Both the position numbers and the translations under genes were made by a program. From the NCBI GenBank assembly GCA_026874595.1, contig CM049320.1, positions 29,562,714 through 29,626,713 on the forward strand: DNA of 64,000 nucleotides. Direction: 5' to 3'. The notes below the pieces were generated by a model. It worked only from the letters and a program-made list of their open reading frames with translations. It was not told the origin of the DNA and searched no databases. Positions 61,750-64,000 of this stretch are shown piece by piece (within the stretch, counting starts at the first letter, position 1; each line of letters starts with the position of its first letter). Source of the stretch: Sipunculus nudus (Eukaryota; Annelida; Sipuncula; Golfingiida; Sipunculidae).

Positions 61750-63489
61750 CCATGGGCACACCATAATTTACCTAGTGGTCACTGACTTCAGTATTCACTG
61801 GGACACTATAAATACTAAAGATGCAGCCATCCTCTCAGAACGTGTTTCATCGACTGCCTGCCTATAGCATGTGGTCACCCCCACTCAAACAGAAGGCCAC
61901 ATCCTAGATCTGCTAATGTTTTCCCCCGAAGACAATGTTGTACATTCTGTGAAGGAAGGTGATCCCATTTTTTATCACAACATCACCCTTCGCACCCTTA
62001 CTTTAGGCATACCAACATTGTCTTCTCAGAAAGCTCAGTCACGGAGCTGTTGAACAAGATATCAAGATGTCTACTCTTCTCCAAAACGGTGACATTCCAC
62101 ACGGGAACCTGCAAAACTGTAAAACAGCATTATGCTCAGTATCCTGAATAAGCATGCACCTAAAATGTCTGCCACTACCACATACAGGCCAAAATCGCCA
62201 TGGATTAATGTGAATGAATATCGTGCAACAGAAGAGGTTCTTCAAGAAGTATGAACAATTGTTGAAGAGAAGTCACTTTCATGTGCATCGTGAGATACAT
62301 GCACTGTTAACAGCTTGATCCAGACGGCTAAGGTCGCATATTGTCAAGACAGGATCACTCATTGTGACCAGGACCAGGAAAGGCATTTCAACATTGTGCA
62401 AGGTTTCAGGAGGCGGCCCGATGAGCAGAAATGATCGACACCATCATGTCATCAATCTGCAGCCTTAAACAATTACTTCCTGGACAAGGTTTCAAATTCA
62501 ATGGCGGTTCCTGGAGAGAAGCGTTATATAACCACCCTTTCACAAATATGTCGAACCAGAATGCACAGCCACACTGTACGGTTTTACTCCTGTCACATCA
62601 TAAGACGTGGAATTGGTCATTGCTAAATCGCCATCCAAAATCTCAGCTTGGCAAACATGGATGCCTACGTCCCCCACGCTTACACCAACTCCTGTCATCA
62701 AAGGCATCATCAACTCATCACTATCGCCATGTGTGTTTATAAGTGAATGTCAACGGGCACTGGTCTCCCCGCTCCTGAAGACGCCTTCCCTTGACACCGG
62801 CAACTTATCAAACAGCAGGCCTGTATCCAATCTATCGTTCCTGTCTAAGGCTGCAGAGAGGGTCGTCGCCAAAAAGCTCATCATTCATCTGCGGGACAAT
62901 GCATTGTATCCTTAATTCCAATCATCATATCGTGCACGTCTTAATGTAGAGACTGATCTCCTTTTGGTGCACAAAGATATTCCCTGTGCTATTTAAAACT
63001 AACAAGGTGTGGTTCTTGTACTGTTGGACCTGCCTGCCCTTTTTTATAGCCTCTCCTTTTTAATTTTCTTTCACAGACTCTTTCAGCGGCAGTTCACAAA
63101 CAGTCATTTTCAATGGTTAAACCTGAACTGTCCGGGATATTTATATGTCAATGGTCCCAAAGAGGTCAGTGCTTGGTCCCTTTCTATTTTCCCTAAACAC
63201 TGCTCCTATCTGTGACATTGTCGTTCTTCATTTGGTCTTCATCCATCTCTATGCAGATGATGATCAGCCAGGTATGACCTTCAGTTTCCATCCCTCATCT
63301 ATCATTGACGACTAAAAGGGCTCTGTGTAGAGGTGCATTGCTGATCTCGATGCAAGGATTGTTTCGAAAAAGCTCAAACTAAACGGCAACAAAACAGAAC
63401 TCACACCGCTTACATCACAGTGCATTTTTGATGTAGGGAGTGAGTCATCAAATTATATAAAGAAAATCACAAATGCGATTGAACTGTGA
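61750..63489 (+). mobile_element. Relic non-LTR retrotransposon, B4, most complete copy
   Basis: This is the same element as in B1-B3 but with about 468 bp more (62561-63028). Order of recognisable parts: endonuclease end (VVTDFSIHWD, a TAG in place of a likely Gln codon after TACL at about 61865, then HVVTPTQTEGHILDLL); linker (VNSLIQTAKVAYCQ, LNNYFLDKVS); reverse transcriptase (LVSPLLKTPSLDTGNLSN, then SRPVSNLSFLSKAAERVVAK, then VVLVLLDLPALF); YADD at 63250-63261; KLKLNGNKTEL; TGA at 63487-63489. The motif string is typical of CR1/L2/Rex1-type elements. Several stops and frameshifts leave it dead. It lacks the long poly-C run. Confidence 0.85.
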
Positions 63490-64000
63490 AATATTTGCGC
63501 TTTGCGAAAATTAGTCTTCTCTTTAGAATCAAATTTCCCCATAACGGTTACTGATATGTGGATAATTTGGCAGAATAAACTCTCTTTTGATATTGACAGG
63601 AACTTCAATAAAACGTCTTGGACCGCTTAAGACCTGTCATTCAAATTGACCCTATCGGTGTTTCTGTTCTGAAAGTTGACATAAATGTTGTCACAGTGAG
63701 GAGACGCTAATCATTATTGACAGTTAGTGGAGCCTTGGCATTGACTGTCCTGACGTATGATGGAATGTCGTCAATTACACTAAATGTGGTTAAACTCATA
63801 TAAATTGGGTTAACAGTACATTTAAATGTTTGTTAAGAATTGCATTGAAATTGTCTATCAAACTGTCAGTTCACGTCTATCTGTCATGTTGTTCCATCGG
63901 AATATAGTCTCGAAATCATCTGGTTCAGACATCTGCAAATGATTTTGAGCACAAAACAAAAAAAAGTCGATTAAAATGCTTCAATAAAATGGTTTGAATA
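63490..64000. other. B4 region upstream of a lectin gene lying beyond the window
   Basis: Aligns with 11476-11994 of unit 1, the DNA just before the lectin start codon. No gene of its own is seen. By homology the ATG of lectin B4 should follow about 150 bp after the window end. Confidence 0.6.

Larger units (their letters stand above)
51619..64000. repeat. Partial, increasingly diverged unit 4 (A4 51619-58328, B4 58329-64000)
   Basis: The first 4.3 kb match A1-A3 almost exactly. From about 55.9 kb substitutions become frequent, and B4 differs from B1-B3 throughout, most strongly at about 60-63.4 kb. B4 lacks about 105 bp near 60300 that B1-B3 have, and keeps about 468 bp of reverse transcriptase that B1-B3 lost. 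The window ends at the position equivalent to about 11.99 kb of unit 1, so the first lectin exon of B4 is expected about 150 bp beyond the window (inference). Contents: lectin A4 (53571-56641), conserved ORF (57028-57306) and retrotransposon relic (61750-63489). Confidence 0.95.

Noticed and set aside
1-64000. Array as an assembly artefact of one unit
   Set aside because: Units differ at several microsatellites, the poly-C tract, a 30-bp indel, private substitutions and the diverged unit 4, so they look like distinct copies; long reads would still be needed to be certain.
1-64000. CRISPR arrays, bacterial operons, tRNA or rRNA genes
   Set aside because: No short regular repeats with spacers, no compact long ORFs, and no cloverleaf or rRNA sequence that I could recognise on either strand.

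Overview
The window is AT-rich eukaryotic (animal) DNA. It has split genes with GT-AG introns, many (TA)n/(TG)n microsatellites and the decayed remains of a non-LTR retrotransposon, and nothing bacterial or phage-like. A secreted C-type lectin family in tandem copies plus CR1/L2/Rex1-like retrotransposon relics would suit a marine invertebrate such as a mollusc, but the taxon is an inference.

Almost the whole window is one tandem array with a repeat unit of about 17.2 kb: unit 1 at 1-17215, unit 2 at 17216-34405, unit 3 at 34406-51618 and a partial unit 4 at 51619-64000. Each unit is itself an old, diverged dimer: a short half A (about 6.7 kb: 1-6705, 17216-23903, 34406-41124, 51619-58328) and a longer half B (about 10.5 kb: 6706-17215, 23904-34405, 41125-51618, and 58329 to the window end). 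Units 1-3 and the first 4.3 kb of unit 4 are nearly identical apart from microsatellite lengths, a poly-C tract, one 30-bp indel and scattered substitutions. From about 55.9 kb rightwards unit 4 becomes progressively more diverged and keeps older states.

The main gene content is a five-exon secreted C-type lectin, once per half-unit, which single-frame ORF scanning misses because every exon is short. The exons are a signal peptide (61 nt), a Cys-rich module (219 nt), a Met/Ser/Thr-rich linker (159 nt) and two exons of a C-type lectin domain (219 and about 215 nt). All four introns are phase 1 with GT-AG ends, so the internal exons are symmetrical. B copies (B1, B2, B3) give an uninterrupted 290-residue protein. 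A copies (A1-A4) carry nonsense codons in the lectin domain: E159, W241 and E250 in A1-A3, and W241 and E250 in A4. The array therefore alternates intact and broken lectin genes. The A copies could still encode a secreted protein with little or no lectin domain.

Upstream of each B lectin lies a 5'-truncated, decayed non-LTR retrotransposon with an endonuclease tail, linker, reverse transcriptase with a YADD motif and a C-terminal part. In units 1-3 it has lost about 468 bp of the reverse transcriptase that the diverged B4 copy (61750-63489) still has. The A halves keep only a 78-bp scrap of it. Downstream of each lectin is a short conserved ORF of unknown nature, open in B and A4 and frameshifted in A1-A3. 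The rest is intron, microsatellite or unassigned non-coding sequence.
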